Below are positions 5,698 to 6,109 of a stretch of DNA of 6,109 nt, piece by piece. A program made the translations under genes and the position numbers. This DNA comes from Dehalococcoidales bacterium (GTDB lineage Bacteria; Chloroflexota; Dehalococcoidia; Dehalococcoidales; UBA3254). Under the pieces are notes generated by a model, which saw nothing but the letters and a program-made list of their open reading frames with translations, had not been told where the DNA came from and did not search any database. The stretch lies in NCBI GenBank assembly GCA_028718465.1, contig JAQULX010000190.1, positions 1-6,109 on the forward strand, given 5' to 3'. Each line of letters begins with the position of its first letter. Within the stretch, counting starts at the first letter, position 1.

Positions 5698-6109
5698 GTG
5701 AATCAAGATTTAGTGACCACTTCGAAGGGTGTAGTGTTCCGGGTTAAGAAATCTCCGCCAGTCGTCTTCAGGGCTGTTGTTCAGCAGTGGGCCGAAAGGG
5801 CTCCAAAGGCACCGGTAATTCTTAGCATGGAAAAAGACAGGGAGGAAGAGAACCCGGCTGATCCGGCTTACCTGGAAGCGAAGGCCCGGCATGAAGAGGG
5901 CTGCAATATGGCCCTCATGGATGCGGCAATTCTCCTATGCACCGCGGTTGAGAACGTGCCCGATGATGTTAACCGGCCCGAGGACACCGACTGGCTGGAA
6001 GATTTAGAAATCATGGGTATTGCGCCGGGGCCGGGAAAGAGGGAACGCTATCTCGCGTGGGTCAAATATTATGCCGCTCCCGATGAGTCCGACATGGTGA
6101 TACTCAGCG
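5698..6109 (+). CDS. Possible tail assembly chaperone or similar small tail protein (3' end outside window)
   Basis: The frame from GTG 5698 stays open to the window edge: 137 complete codons with no stop. The product begins with a beta-like segment (TTSKGVVFRVKKSPPVVFRA), followed by QQWAERAPKAPVI, an acidic ENPADPAYLEAKARHEE segment, a helix (NMALMDAAILLCTAVENVP), and an acidic EDTDWLEDLEIMGI turn. It then has RERYLAWVKYYAAPDESD. This order (a short N-terminal sheet, a DP-x-YL-x-A helix, a W-L-x-x-L-E-x-MGI block, then RYLAWVKY) resembles small phage proteins annotated as tail assembly chaperones, from memory rather than a search. Such chaperones normally lie before the tape measure gene, so its position after it is odd. 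The end is missing, so length and any frameshift extension cannot be judged. Confidence 0.55.
   Translation, partial: MNQDLVTTSKGVVFRVKKSPPVVFRAVVQQWAERAPKAPVILSMEKDREEENPADPAYLEAKARHEEGCNMALMDAAILLCTAVENVPDDVNRPEDTDWLEDLEIMGIAPGPGKRERYLAWVKYYAAPDESDMVILS

Noticed and set aside
5710..5892. Antisense 60-codon ORF near the right end
   Set aside because: It is opposite the GTG-started + strand gene, which has a ribosome binding site and a fitting context.
1..6109. tRNA genes, CRISPR array, insertion sequence ends or retron-like RNA
   Set aside because: I saw no cloverleaf, no regularly spaced long direct repeats, no transposase and no reverse transcriptase.

Overview
The window is part of a phage or prophage genome, with every supported gene on the + strand and packed as in a phage operon (overlapping stop/start codons, short gaps). 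Strong AGGAGG-like ribosome binding sites, several GTG starts and a roughly balanced base composition suggest a low-to-mid-GC Gram-positive host (for example a clostridial or Peptococcaceae-type Firmicute) or a related anaerobe such as a Chloroflexi bacterium. The host is an inference. No host housekeeping gene is present to fix it.

Region 1 (1-1864) is the end of a replication module. It begins inside a D5/P4-type primase-helicase with a full SF3 helicase core (Walker A, Walker B, motif C, arginine finger), a linker and a Cys-rich tail. Its C-terminal coding DNA carries six exact copies of CGGACAG/CTGTCCG in about 120 bases, in both orientations and in different codon phases, with a 13-bp bulged hairpin; this is a candidate origin or initiator-binding site. 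A 50-codon GTG-started gene overlaps the helicase stop. It matches the N-terminal zinc-finger part of phage HNH endonucleases but stops before the nuclease domain.

Region 2 (1865-2296) is an AT-rich boundary with nested palindromes, a plausible sigma-A-like promoter, and a small basic protein made largely of three 13-residue repeats. A second AT-rich inverted repeat lies just before the ribosome binding site of the next gene.

Region 3 (2297-6109) is a tail module: a 910-residue tape measure protein, a Cys/His-finger protein, a small helical protein, and a gene running off the right edge that resembles a tail assembly chaperone or similar small tail protein.

The most notable point is the layout. 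A replication helicase and HNH fragment run directly into a tape measure gene, with no terminase, portal, capsid, head-tail connector or major tail gene between them, and the chaperone-like gene lies after the tape measure instead of before it. With the truncated HNH gene at the boundary, this suggests a deletion or mosaic junction (a decayed or rearranged prophage) or an unusual gene order. No wholly new system can be claimed from the sequence alone. The repeat cluster, the repeat protein and the boundary are the best leads.
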